A stretch of DNA of 64,000 nt from Bacteroidetes bacterium ADurb.Bin145. GTDB lineage: Bacteria > Bacteroidota > Bacteroidia > Bacteroidales > VadinHA17. Below are positions 35,892 to 44,545 of the stretch, one piece after another. The DNA lies in contig MWDJ01000005.1 in NCBI GenBank assembly GCA_002070505.1, forward strand, positions 1-64,000, read 5' to 3'. The position numbers were made by a program, and so were the translations under genes. The notes below the pieces were generated by a model. The model did not search any database. It saw nothing but the letters and a program-made list of their open reading frames with translations, and was not told the DNA's origin. Within the stretch, counting starts at the first letter, position 1, and each line of letters starts with the position of its first letter.

Positions 35892-36403
35892 TTTTCGAGG
35901 AGCTTTCTATAGATTTCATAATTCTCCTGGTCGAAAGCTACAAAAATCACTTTTTCAGGGTAATTATTTTTTGAAACGAACCGTTTCGTTTCATTCACTG
36001 CGATCAGAGCAGCCAGATCTTTCGGGAACCTGTATGCGCCCGTTGAAATTCCTGGAAATGCAATTGTTTTTATTTTATGCTGGTACGCAAGCTTAAGGCT
36101 TGTCTGGTAACACGAAGCCAGCAGATCAGTTTCATCTCTATATCCTCCATGCCATACCGGACCGACAGTATGTATTATATATTTTGCCTTCAGCCTGTAT
36201 CCTTTTGTTATCTTCGACTCGCCTGTGGCACATCCGTCAAGATTCAGGCATTCTTCATAAAGCTCCGGCCCGGCAGCCTTATGAATAGCACGATCAACAC
36301 CTCCGCCTCCGAGCAGGGAATTATTGGCTGCGTTGACTATTGCATCAACTTCCAGTGATGTAATATCACCCTTTATGACCTCAAAACGGCACTTTTTTTT
36401 CAT
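35888..36403 (-). CDS. Macro-domain ADP-ribose/O-acetyl-ADP-ribose hydrolase
   Basis: Protein of 171 aa, almost entirely one macro domain: AIVNAANNSLLGGGGVDRAI with the catalytic Asn/Gly region, and FPGISTGAYRFP for the second ADP-ribose loop. The MacroD/YmdB type removes acetyl or ADP-ribose groups. It overlaps pheT and ubiA by 4 bases at each end, which places it in the middle of a tightly packed leftward operon. No partner in the neighbourhood explains the ADP-ribose substrate. Confidence 0.93.
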   Translation of the reverse strand: MKKKCRFEVIKGDITSLEVDAIVNAANNSLLGGGGVDRAIHKAAGPELYEECLNLDGCATGESKITKGYRLKAKYIIHTVGPVWHGGYRDETDLLASCYQTSLKLAYQHKIKTIAFPGISTGAYRFPKDLAALIAVNETKRFVSKNNYPEKVIFVAFDQENYEIYRKLLEK

Positions 36404-38853
36404 CTTATAACAGCTCCAAGCTCTTTTTCAAAAGCTCTTATCAGGTTATTCATTACTTTTTCTATATTACTATCAGTCAGGGTTTTAAGATCATCCCTTA
36501 AAATAAAGCTGACTGCATATGATTTCTTGTTCTGACCCAGGCTCTCACTCTCATAAACATCAAAAAGATCAATTTTCCTGATCAGATATTTCTCGGTTTT
36601 TAATGCGATCTCTCTTATCCTTGAAAATTTAACCTGTTTATCAAGAAGCAGGGCAAGATCTCTTCGCACCCAGGGATATTTGGATATTTCACTGTAAGAT
36701 ACAGTATGGTTCCGGATCATTTTAAGAAGAATATCCCAGTCTATATGCGCATAATAAACATCCTGCTGAATATCGAATTTACGCAGATACTCGTCAGATA
36801 TTTTTCCTGCTTCAGCAATAGTCTGATCCCCCGATAAATATGTTATTGATTCGGCGAAATACTTCCTTTCACTCTCTCCTGTAAGCAGATCCTCAGGTAC
36901 TATGCCCAGACGAGCCAATATCATCTCAACTGCAGATTTTACATTGAAAAAATCAGTCGTAGCAGCCTTATAATTCCATCTTGTATGGCCATTATTACCT
37001 GAAATGAAAATGTCAAGTGACCGCCTTTCAGAAAAGTCATCAACGTCAGGCATGGATTTTCCGGATTTCGTCTTGAAATAGCAGTTGCCGAGTTCAAATA
37101 ACTTCAGGTCCGGATTCTGCCTGTTTATATTCCATGCCACCGATGTAAGACCTCCAAACAGGAGCGACTGTCGCATCGCATTGAGATCAGAGCTCAAAGG
37201 ATTTGCTAACATTACAAGCTGATCTGCATCGAAATCCCCGTTCCTGTAAAAATCCGCTGGATTAAGTGAATTACACATAATCTCAGAGAATCCGTTTGCC
37301 GTAAGCATATCTGAAATTATGTTAGCCAGCTTTTCCCTGTCAGGCTTTTCAGGAGAATATAGTGTTGAATTCACATGTTCGTCAATCTCGATGTTGTTAT
37401 AGCCATATATCCTCAGGATCTCTTCAATCACATCTGCTTCGCGCTGAACATCTACTCTGTAAAGAGGAACTTCGACCTTAAGACCTTCTCCGGTCTCTTT
37501 GAGAATTGTTATATCGAGAAGATCGAGTATTCTCTTTATTATTTCCCGGTCAATGCTTTTGCCTATAAGCCGGTCAATGTGATTATATGTAATATCAATA
37601 TTTACTCTTTTAATTTTTTCAGGATACACATCAGTAACATCTGAGGATATTTTCCCGCCGGCGATCTCTTTGATAAGCATAATAGCTCTTTTAAGAGCCC
37701 ATTCTGTCATTTCAGGGTCAGCTCCTCTCTCGAAACGGAATGATGCATCAGTATTCAGGGTATGCCTCCTGGCAGTTTTTCTTATTGAAACCGGATTAAA
37801 GTAGGCACTTTCCAGGAAGATATTCTTTGTTGAATCTGTTACGCCTGATTCGATCCCTCCGAAAACCCCCGCAATACACATTCCCTCCCTGACATTGCAA
37901 ATCATCAGGTCCTTTGAAGAGAGTTTTCTTTCAATTCCGTCAAGTGTAACAAACTTTGAGTTATCCGGAAGGTTTCTGATGATCACTTTCCGGCCCTCAA
38001 TCTTATCGGCATCAAAAGCATGAAGAGGCTGACCGATCTCATGCTGCACGAAATTGGTAATGTCAACAACGTTATTTATTGGGTTAAGTCCGATTGATAA
38101 CAGTTTGTTTTTAAGCCAGTCGGGTGATTCTGCAATCGTTACACCACTTATTGTCATACCTGTATATCTCGGACAATCCCTGGGATTTTCAATTATTACA
38201 TTATAAGGATTGGAATTGTTATCCGGACTGAAGTCATCAACTGACGGGCGCCGGGCTTTTACTTTTTTCCCCTCATTAACGTTGAGATATGCAGCCAGAT
38301 CCCTTGCAACACCAAAGTGAGATCCGCTGTCGATCCTGTTGGGTGTAAGGCCGATCTGGAAAACATAATCCCTGGCGACCTTAAAATATTCTGATGCAGG
38401 CGTTCCGGGTATAGCATTCTGATCAAGTACCATAATACCCTCATGCAATGTTCCCAGTCCGAGCTCATCTTCTGCACATATCATCCCTTCAGATGCTATT
38501 CCTCTTATCCTGGCTTTTTTGATCTCGAAGCTCTCATTACCTTTAAATAAAATTGTTCCGACTGTGGCGACCGGGACTTTCTGGCCTGCTGCAACATTGG
38601 GAGCTCCACAGACTATCTGGAGCGGTTCTCCTTTACCTATATTGACAGTTGTTACAGATAATTTATCGGCATCAGGATGTTTCTGACAGTTCAGTACCTC
38701 CCCGATGACCACACCTTTGAGCCCTCCCTTCACCGATTCCCATTCTTCCATTGCCTCCACTTCCAGGCCAAGCTGGGTGAGAATAACTGAGAGTCTTTCA
38801 GGGTCAATGTCAAAATCGAGGTAATCCTTAAGCCAGTTGTATGAGATATTCAT
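36400..38853 (-). CDS. pheT: Phenylalanine-tRNA ligase beta subunit
   Basis: Protein of 817 aa, normal for Bacteroidota. Order: N-terminal tRNA-binding EMAP-like domain (VIGEVLNCQKHPDADKL), B3/B4 editing domain, B5 domain, core, and C-terminal anticodon-binding FDX-ACB domain (YSEISKYPWVRRDLALLL). It joins PheS, not present here, to charge tRNA-Phe. First of three overlapping leftward genes. A 134-base hairpin repeat lies upstream of its start codon. Confidence 0.97.
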   Translation of the reverse strand: MNISYNWLKDYLDFDIDPERLSVILTQLGLEVEAMEEWESVKGGLKGVVIGEVLNCQKHPDADKLSVTTVNIGKGEPLQIVCGAPNVAAGQKVPVATVGTILFKGNESFEIKKARIRGIASEGMICAEDELGLGTLHEGIMVLDQNAIPGTPASEYFKVARDYVFQIGLTPNRIDSGSHFGVARDLAAYLNVNEGKKVKARRPSVDDFSPDNNSNPYNVIIENPRDCPRYTGMTISGVTIAESPDWLKNKLLSIGLNPINNVVDITNFVQHEIGQPLHAFDADKIEGRKVIIRNLPDNSKFVTLDGIERKLSSKDLMICNVREGMCIAGVFGGIESGVTDSTKNIFLESAYFNPVSIRKTARRHTLNTDASFRFERGADPEMTEWALKRAIMLIKEIAGGKISSDVTDVYPEKIKRVNIDITYNHIDRLIGKSIDREIIKRILDLLDITILKETGEGLKVEVPLYRVDVQREADVIEEILRIYGYNNIEIDEHVNSTLYSPEKPDREKLANIISDMLTANGFSEIMCNSLNPADFYRNGDFDADQLVMLANPLSSDLNAMRQSLLFGGLTSVAWNINRQNPDLKLFELGNCYFKTKSGKSMPDVDDFSERRSLDIFISGNNGHTRWNYKAATTDFFNVKSAVEMILARLGIVPEDLLTGESERKYFAESITYLSGDQTIAEAGKISDEYLRKFDIQQDVYYAHIDWDILLKMIRNHTVSYSEISKYPWVRRDLALLLDKQVKFSRIREIALKTEKYLIRKIDLFDVYESESLGQNKKSYAVSFILRDDLKTLTDSNIEKVMNNLIRAFEKELGAVIR

Positions 38854-38883
38854 TGGTCTGTAATTAGTTGTAAATGTTTAAGA

Positions 38884-39017
38884 GTCAGAAGCTAGAAGTC
38901 CGAAGTCCGAAGTAAGAATCAAAGCTGCAGTTTCCTGTTCTTGTTTTCCTGTCTTCCGACTTCCGACTTCCGACTCCTTGCTTCTGACTTCCAGCTTCCG
39001 TCTTCTAGCTTCCTGAC
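38884..39017. repeat. Inverted repeat made of GAAGTCC-type heptamers
   Basis: The 316-base gap between pheT and the first FISUMP gene contains GTCAGAAGCTAGAAG at 38884-38898 and its near-complement CTTCTAGCTTCCTGAC at 39002-39017. Between them are copies of GAAGTCC on one side and of CTTCCGA on the other. The whole can fold into a long imperfect hairpin. It is the inverted form of the period-7 arrays seen elsewhere in the window. The remainder of the gap (39018-39169) is AT-rich with no recognised feature. Confidence 0.7.
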
Positions 39018-39169
39018 AGAACGCAAAAGTAAGAATTTTGGGAAAAGGTTGAAGAGGAGATGACTTTTTAAAAAAAATAAATTTGACTTGAATTAATGTA
39101 TTTCATAATTCAGACAAAACATAATGCCTTTAATGATACGTAGATAGAAATTTAGCTAATTTTTTATTA

Positions 39170-40489
39170 ATGAAACCTAAATTAATTAAGCAGAAATTGA
39201 TAAAGGGTACATTTGTTTTACTTTTTATCATAACAAGCTCAGAGATTAATTCTCAGAATTATCTGATAAGCTTCACTGGAGCCGGTGCAAGTCCTGATGT
39301 CGACTCAGTTTTTATTGAGAACCTGATGCAGGGTACGACACTTAAAATGAAAGGAAGTGAAATATTGAGTCTTACTTTGGTCACAGATGTTGAAAAGATC
39401 TCTTCTGAAAACAGGAGTGATATTCTTTTATATCCTAATCCGGTATCAGATAATGCAAAGATGCAGTTTCTTCTTCCAGTTTCAGGAGAGACTTTGATAT
39501 CGATTTACGATATTACCGGAAGGAAGGTCGCAGAGAGGAGAGATTTCCTCTCAGCAGGCAAACAGACCTACGGGATATACGGTACAGGGAAAGGAATTTA
39601 TTTCATCAGGATCAGTTCCGGAAGCTATGTAATAAGTAATAAATTCATAGGAAACGGTTCAGGTGACTCAAATGGCAGACTTGAGTATGAAGAAACCTTT
39701 ACAATCAATAAAAAAGAAGGTGATGAGAAAGGGATCTATGTTGAAAAGGAGATGGAATATATTACCGGTGACAGACTCAAGATAAAAGGCGTTTCAGGAA
39801 TTTACAGCACGGTTCTTACACTTGTACCGACAGAAGACAGGACTGTAACGTTCAATTTTTATGGCTGTACTGACGGAGATGGGAATAATTATCCCGTTGT
39901 TATTATAGGAACGGGAAAGGGAGCAAATGGGGAACCTGATCCCGAAAACAAATCGGGTGATAAAGTATTTATGGGCACAAACCTTAAAACAACAAAATTT
40001 AATAATGGCATTGTTATAAAACATGCCGAAGATCTGGATACATGGAAAAGTTATAAGTCTTATTGCTTCTATGGAGCTAATTCAGGGTATGCCGGAAATT
40101 ATGGAGCTTTGTATAACTGGGAGGCAGTAGCTTATGGCCGTCTGTGCCCGGATGGCTGGATAGTACCCTCCGAAATAGCATGGAATGATCTTATTAATGG
40201 CCTTGGTGGTGAAAGTTCTGCAGGTGGTCCTCTGAAAGAAACAGGGACAGTATTCTGGACTACCCAAAGCTCCGGTACATCAAATTCAACTGGATTTTCA
40301 GCCAGACCCGGCGGAAGGCGGGATACCGAAAGCTTTTATTATATGGGGAAATCCGGTTATTGGTGGACCAGCACGACTTATACAGGCTGGATCCATTACA
40401 TGGAAATTCATTCTGGTTCTGAAGCCGCCGGTGTTGTACGGTCTTATAACTATAACAGTGGATTTTCTGTCAGGTGCCTTATGAAGTAA
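39170..40489 (+). CDS. FISUMP-domain secreted protein with internal T9SS-like module (paralogue 1)
   Basis: Protein of 439 aa with a signal peptide. Order: short N-terminal segment YLISFTGAGASPDVDSV, a T9SS type A-like sorting module (about residues 84-165, LLYPNPVSDNAKMQF with GRKVAERRD and GIYFIRISSG), a linker, then a FISUMP (Fibrobacter succinogenes major paralogous) domain from CTDGDGNNYPVV to GFSVRCLMK. T9SS modules normally end a protein; here one is internal and FISUMP is terminal. Compared with its two paralogues it has an insertion (GTGKGANGEPDPENKSGDK) in the first FISUMP strand. Function unknown, expected at the cell surface. Confidence 0.82.
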   Translation: MKPKLIKQKLIKGTFVLLFIITSSEINSQNYLISFTGAGASPDVDSVFIENLMQGTTLKMKGSEILSLTLVTDVEKISSENRSDILLYPNPVSDNAKMQFLLPVSGETLISIYDITGRKVAERRDFLSAGKQTYGIYGTGKGIYFIRISSGSYVISNKFIGNGSGDSNGRLEYEETFTINKKEGDEKGIYVEKEMEYITGDRLKIKGVSGIYSTVLTLVPTEDRTVTFNFYGCTDGDGNNYPVVIIGTGKGANGEPDPENKSGDKVFMGTNLKTTKFNNGIVIKHAEDLDTWKSYKSYCFYGANSGYAGNYGALYNWEAVAYGRLCPDGWIVPSEIAWNDLINGLGGESSAGGPLKETGTVFWTTQSSGTSNSTGFSARPGGRRDTESFYYMGKSGYWWTSTTYTGWIHYMEIHSGSEAAGVVRSYNYNSGFSVRCLMK

Positions 40490-40803
40490 CAGAAAAATGG
40501 CTCTGTGAAATACATAACTCTCTCTTTTTTTTATTCTAAGTATATCATGCTTTACTCAGCCTGATAATATCCAAAGGACCCTTGAAAAAACCAACTCAGG
40601 ACAGGCTGCTTAATAAAACACTGAATTCAACAATTGACTTCATAATTGCATATTTTCCAGGGCTTTAATGTGCCTCTGAAGATCTCCTCCGGGAAATAAA
40701 ATAAATTTGCTTTCAGTGTATGAATAGTATAAATTTACATAAGGCAAATTACTCAACCTGTTTTGTTTAGGCCCTATTGATTATTTAAAAACAAGGAGGA
40801 AAT
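40490..40803. other. Intergenic region holding the ompA-like promoter
   Basis: A 314-base AT-rich gap with no credible reading frame. It contains the promoter at 40706-40737 and an unusually good Shine-Dalgarno sequence, AAGGAGG at 40793-40799, four bases before the ATG at 40804. Such sites are rare in Bacteroidota. Confidence 0.65.
40706..40737 (+). promoter_or_regulatory. Bacteroidota-type promoter of the OmpA-family gene
   Basis: TTTG at 40706-40709, a 20-base spacer, then TAAATTTA at 40730-40737, close to TTTG-N19-TAnnTTTG. The start codon is 66 bases further on. Confidence 0.5.
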
Positions 40804-41655
40804 ATGAAAAAGAAATTAATGATACTATTATTAGTAATCCTATCACCATCCTTTGCTGTTTTTATACAGGCTCAGGATGAGGAACCTCAATTCAAAGACA
40901 CACCATGGTTCTCAGGCATGCCTAATTACCAGATCGAGGCTGCTGAGGACATTGAATTTGACAGCTATAATTTTTTCAACGGAAAGAACTGTACTACTGT
41001 GGAAGGCAGAAAATATAAGAGAACATACTGGCTGAAGGGTGATGCCCAGAGATCAAGTGCTATCCAGATAACACGCAACTATTCGAATGCCATAAAGAGC
41101 ATGGGTGGGACAATAATTTACCAGGGAGCCCCTCAGGATGCTGAATGTGCTGACAACAATGGTTTAAACCTGGTCGTGGGGAAGGCTGTTAAAGGGCCGG
41201 ATGAACTTTGGGTCGAAGTTGCAACACTCGATGGAGATAATTATCATCTTACAATTGTGCTTAAAGAACTGATGAAGCAGGATGTAACGGCCAGCAGCAT
41301 GTTTGAAGCACTTAACCGTGATGGTCACATTGCTCTGTATATAAATTTTGATACAGGAAAATCAATTATCAGGGATGATTCCAAACCGATAATCGACCAG
41401 ATCGTCCAGATGATGAATTCAAATCCAGATCTTAAAATTGGGGTGGAAGGGCATACCGACAATGTAGGTACTCCGGCATCAAATAAGACTCTGTCTGAAG
41501 CAAGGGCAAAGTCAGTTGTCTCTGCAATCGTTGCACAGGGTATTGCTGCTGACCGGCTAAGTCCTGTGGGATTTGGCCAGGATAAACCAATAACCGATAA
41601 TAATACGGAAGAGGGCAGAGCTCAAAACAGGAGGGTTGAACTGGTGAAGAAATAG
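40804..41655 (+). CDS. OmpA-family outer-membrane protein
   Basis: Protein of 283 aa with a signal peptide (MKKKLMILLLVILSPSFAVF). The C-terminal 120 residues are an OmpA/MotB peptidoglycan-binding domain: INFDTGKSIIRDDSKPIID, EGHTDNVG, SEARAKSVVSAI, GFGQDKPI, NRRVEL. The N-terminal half (about 25-160) is a globular domain of the DUF4892-like kind rather than an eight-stranded barrel. It probably anchors the envelope to peptidoglycan. It has its own promoter and a strong ribosome-binding site, suggesting high expression. Confidence 0.9.
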   Translation: MKKKLMILLLVILSPSFAVFIQAQDEEPQFKDTPWFSGMPNYQIEAAEDIEFDSYNFFNGKNCTTVEGRKYKRTYWLKGDAQRSSAIQITRNYSNAIKSMGGTIIYQGAPQDAECADNNGLNLVVGKAVKGPDELWVEVATLDGDNYHLTIVLKELMKQDVTASSMFEALNRDGHIALYINFDTGKSIIRDDSKPIIDQIVQMMNSNPDLKIGVEGHTDNVGTPASNKTLSEARAKSVVSAIVAQGIAADRLSPVGFGQDKPITDNNTEEGRAQNRRVELVKK

Positions 41656-41665
41656 GTTGGAGTTG

Positions 41666-41704
41666 GAAGACCGAAGACTGAAGACTGAAGACTGAAGACT
41701 GAAG
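41666..41704. repeat. (GAAGACT) heptamer array
   Basis: Five full heptamers (GAAGACC, then four GAAGACT) and a partial sixth, directly after the OmpA-family stop codon. Same period as the arrays at 1316 and 38884. No transcription terminator is seen here. Confidence 0.8.
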
Positions 41705-41797
41705 AAAAAAAACCAGAAATTGATTGATTGATTGAACGTGGAGCCTCAAACCTGGAACAACTGATAAAATTTATTTAACAATTTATAATCTGTTAAA

Positions 41798-42607
41798 ATG
41801 AAAAGATTAATTATCATTTTCCTGACAATTCTTATAACACTGCCTGTTTTTGCACAATTTATCGATCTTAAACAGCTCAAGGCTGCCGGAATAGATATTA
41901 ACCAGTATCCACCTCAGGATCTGCTAAATCTGGGCATTGGTAATTGTGATATAGATATCATTAAATCAGCTGTGGCAAAAGGTGTCGATTTAAACAAGCA
42001 AATAGAGGGAGCAGGCATTCCTTATCTTCCACTTTGTTCAGCAATAAGTGCAGCATCTGAGATGATAATTCCAGCCGGGTACAGCATCAGGTTAATGCTG
42101 ATAAGTGAAGGCGGTCCGGATGTCTATTCAGGCCGGTCTATTTCTGACCTGAGGCGCGACTATATTGAGATAATAAGGTTTCTCTTACAGAAGGGTGCAA
42201 AAGCTTCGCTTCCTCCTGAATATGATGCTGATAATATTCCTTTACTTCTTGCATCAAAATATCGTGATATCGAAATTGTCAGGCTGCTTATGGAGTTTAA
42301 AGCCGACCCAAATTCACGTGATATGATGGGAAATACGGCACTGCATGTGCTGTGTCAACCTGTAGCGGTTCCCTATCCATATAAAAATGCACCGGAAATA
42401 GCAAATTTGTTAATATCAAAAGGAGCCAGGGTTCAAAAAAATACCGACAGTGATGGAGGACAAAATGGTGCTACACCTTTGTCATTGACAAAATCGATGC
42501 TGAATATGATCCAGTCGGACGCAGCTTCGGATTGGAGAGATCTTTCTTTTTATAATGAGGTTGTCAGCAGCCTGAAAAGCCTGATTGAAATCTACAGTAA
42601 GATGTAA
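41798..42607 (+). CDS. Secreted ankyrin-repeat protein
   Basis: Protein of 269 aa with a signal peptide (LIIIFLTILITLPVFAQ). Ankyrin repeats are recognisable from about residue 120: YIEIIRFLLQKGAKA, PLLLASKYRDIEIVRLLME, GNTALHVLCQ and EIANLLISKGARV. Ankyrin repeats bind proteins; in the periplasm of Gram-negative bacteria such proteins often neutralise or scaffold other envelope proteins. No partner can be named. It lies in a surface-protein region but is not in an obvious operon. Confidence 0.85.
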   Translation: MKRLIIIFLTILITLPVFAQFIDLKQLKAAGIDINQYPPQDLLNLGIGNCDIDIIKSAVAKGVDLNKQIEGAGIPYLPLCSAISAASEMIIPAGYSIRLMLISEGGPDVYSGRSISDLRRDYIEIIRFLLQKGAKASLPPEYDADNIPLLLASKYRDIEIVRLLMEFKADPNSRDMMGNTALHVLCQPVAVPYPYKNAPEIANLLISKGARVQKNTDSDGGQNGATPLSLTKSMLNMIQSDAASDWRDLSFYNEVVSSLKSLIEIYSKM

Positions 42608-42744
42608 CTCTGTAGCAGTGCTTCACACAGTGAAGTACAAACCATCCCATAAATTTTGCTGACTTTACATAGGTTAAACGGGTACCGTCCTGCGGAAGAA
42701 CTCACATAGGTACTGCGAAAGCCGTAGTACTGCTATACAATAAA

Positions 42745-42761
42745 GCAGGGCACCGCCCTGC
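42745..42761. repeat. REP-like palindrome, copy 1
   Basis: GCAGGGC and GCCCTGC form a perfect 7-bp stem around ACC. The 16 bases GGCACCGCCCTGCGGA starting at 42749 occur again at 44381, on the other side of the second FISUMP gene. Surrounding sequence 42608-42897 has further small hairpins and no gene. Confidence 0.65.
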
Positions 42762-42897
42762 GGAGAAAGGCAACACCCTGTGGAAAAACATCCAGGCACT
42801 ATGGAAGCCCCGGAGCGGCTTGATAAAACTTGACTCGTTATGAAATTTTTCGTAAATTTCATAAATAAATCGTTTCTGGCTAATTAACAAATCTCCT

Positions 42898-44175
42898 ATG
42901 AAGACTACTTTTTACAATCTGAAAATTTCAGTCTGCATATTTCTGATTATACAGGCTAATTTGCTATTTGACCTTCAGGCTCAGGATTACCTGATTAACT
43001 TTGCAGGTGAAGGTGCCAGCACTACTGTCAGTACTGTTAAAGTTGAAAATCTGACCAGGGGTACCAGTCTGACAATGAACGGGACAGATATTCTCCATCT
43101 TAAGGCAGTTGTTACAGGTATTGAATCGGCCGGTGAGGATGGATCAGGTAAAATTGTCTTTTATCCTAATCCGATGAATGATTTAATTAAAATGCAGTTT
43201 TTCCTTCCTCAAGAAGGAGAGGTATTAATAACACTTTACGATATTAATGGCAGGGAACTGGCTCAGAAAAAGGATCTGCTGTCAATGGGTAAACATTCTT
43301 ACCAAATGGAGGGTATCAGCAGGGGAACATACATTATCACAGTCACTTCGAACAAATTCCACCTTAGCGGGACATTAATTTCTTCGGGTTCCCTTAATAA
43401 GATGACCAGGATTGTATATGAAGAAATATCTTTAAAGGATAAAACTGATGACGTAAAAGGTACTACAGCAGTTGTTGAAATGCAATATAATGCCGGAGAA
43501 AGATTAAAGCTGACGGCTTTTTCTGGTAATTACAGCACAGTAATAACAGATGTACCGACAACTGGGAAGGTCATAACTTTTAATTTCATACCCTGTACTG
43601 ACGGAGATGGAAACAACTATCCAATTGTACAAATAGGCACTCAAACCTGGATGGCTGAAAACCTTAAGGCTACTAAATTTAACGATGGTACTTCTATAGA
43701 TAATATTACTGATGCCACAGCATGGGCTGCCCTCTATACTCCGGCTTACTGTATTTATGATAATAATTCATCATACAAAGATGTGTATGGAGTTTTATAT
43801 AACTGGTTTGCTGTCCAGACAGGGAAACTCTGTCCTTCAGGATGGCATGTATTCACAGACGACGACTGGAAAACCCTGGAAAAGAATATCCCTGGAGATT
43901 TTGATGCAAACAAACTGAAAGAGACCGGAACAACCCATTGGCCGGCCCCGAATTCATCGTCAACCAACGAAACCGGATTCACCGCTCTTCCAGGAGGTCA
44001 TCGAACCAACCTGGGTTCTTTTTTAGCTTTAGGTTCAAACGGACAGTTCTGGAGTTCTACAGAATACTCCTATACAAATGCGTGGAACAGGGGCATTACC
44101 TTTGAATTCAGCGAAGTACTCAGAAAAAATAACAGCAAGATTTGCGGATATTCTGTTCGTTGTCTGAAAGACTAG
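42898..44175 (+). CDS. FISUMP-domain secreted protein with internal T9SS-like module (paralogue 2)
   Basis: Protein of 425 aa with a signal peptide. Same architecture as paralogue 1: YLINFAGEGASTTVSTV, T9SS type A-like module (FYPNPMNDLIKMQFFLP, GRELAQKKD, GTYIITVTS), linker, and FISUMP domain (CTDGDGNNYPIVQIGTQTWM ... GYSVRCLKD). Closest to paralogue 3 at 46633, sharing most of the first 200 residues. It is bounded on both sides by REP-like palindromes. Likely exported; whether T9SS handles a protein whose module is internal is unknown. Confidence 0.84.
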   Translation: MKTTFYNLKISVCIFLIIQANLLFDLQAQDYLINFAGEGASTTVSTVKVENLTRGTSLTMNGTDILHLKAVVTGIESAGEDGSGKIVFYPNPMNDLIKMQFFLPQEGEVLITLYDINGRELAQKKDLLSMGKHSYQMEGISRGTYIITVTSNKFHLSGTLISSGSLNKMTRIVYEEISLKDKTDDVKGTTAVVEMQYNAGERLKLTAFSGNYSTVITDVPTTGKVITFNFIPCTDGDGNNYPIVQIGTQTWMAENLKATKFNDGTSIDNITDATAWAALYTPAYCIYDNNSSYKDVYGVLYNWFAVQTGKLCPSGWHVFTDDDWKTLEKNIPGDFDANKLKETGTTHWPAPNSSSTNETGFTALPGGHRTNLGSFLALGSNGQFWSSTEYSYTNAWNRGITFEFSEVLRKNNSKICGYSVRCLKD

Positions 44176-44545
44176 CTTCTTTCGCCCCTATGGGGCTTAC
44201 GGGATCAGGGAGGTGCTATCAGCAGAGCGATATCCTGCCTTACTATCTTTTGACTCTTCGAGGTTTGAGAGAACTTAGATAATCTGACGGACAGGACAAT
44301 TCCCTGTCTTGATATCTTCCCTATCATAAGGCTTCAGATCGTGATACAAGCAAAAGGGCCGTAAGCCTGTCAAACCGCAAGGCACCGCCCTGCGGACGAA
44401 CCGCCCTCTTCCAAGTAATTCAGGAGAGAAAAAAACGTGATTCCTGATTAACTCCTGATGAAATTTTATTATTTTCGTTAAAAAACAAAATTTGTTAAAA
44501 TATTAATCTCATAATAATCTCATAATAATAATAAAGGTTAAACTT
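44176..44545. other. Repeat-rich intergenic region after FISUMP paralogue 2
   Basis: A 370-base gap with several hairpins: GCCCC-TAT-GGGGC at 44184-44196 just after the stop codon, a GACAGG/CCTGTC pair near 44290-44308, and the REP-like palindrome at 44375. The last 60 bases repeat AATCTCATAATA. No gene is seen. Confidence 0.6.
44375..44395. repeat. REP-like palindrome, copy 2
   Basis: CCGCAAGG and CCCTGCGG pair around CACCG with one bulge. It shares 16 bases exactly with copy 1 at 42749-42764, so the pair brackets FISUMP paralogue 2. Confidence 0.65.
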
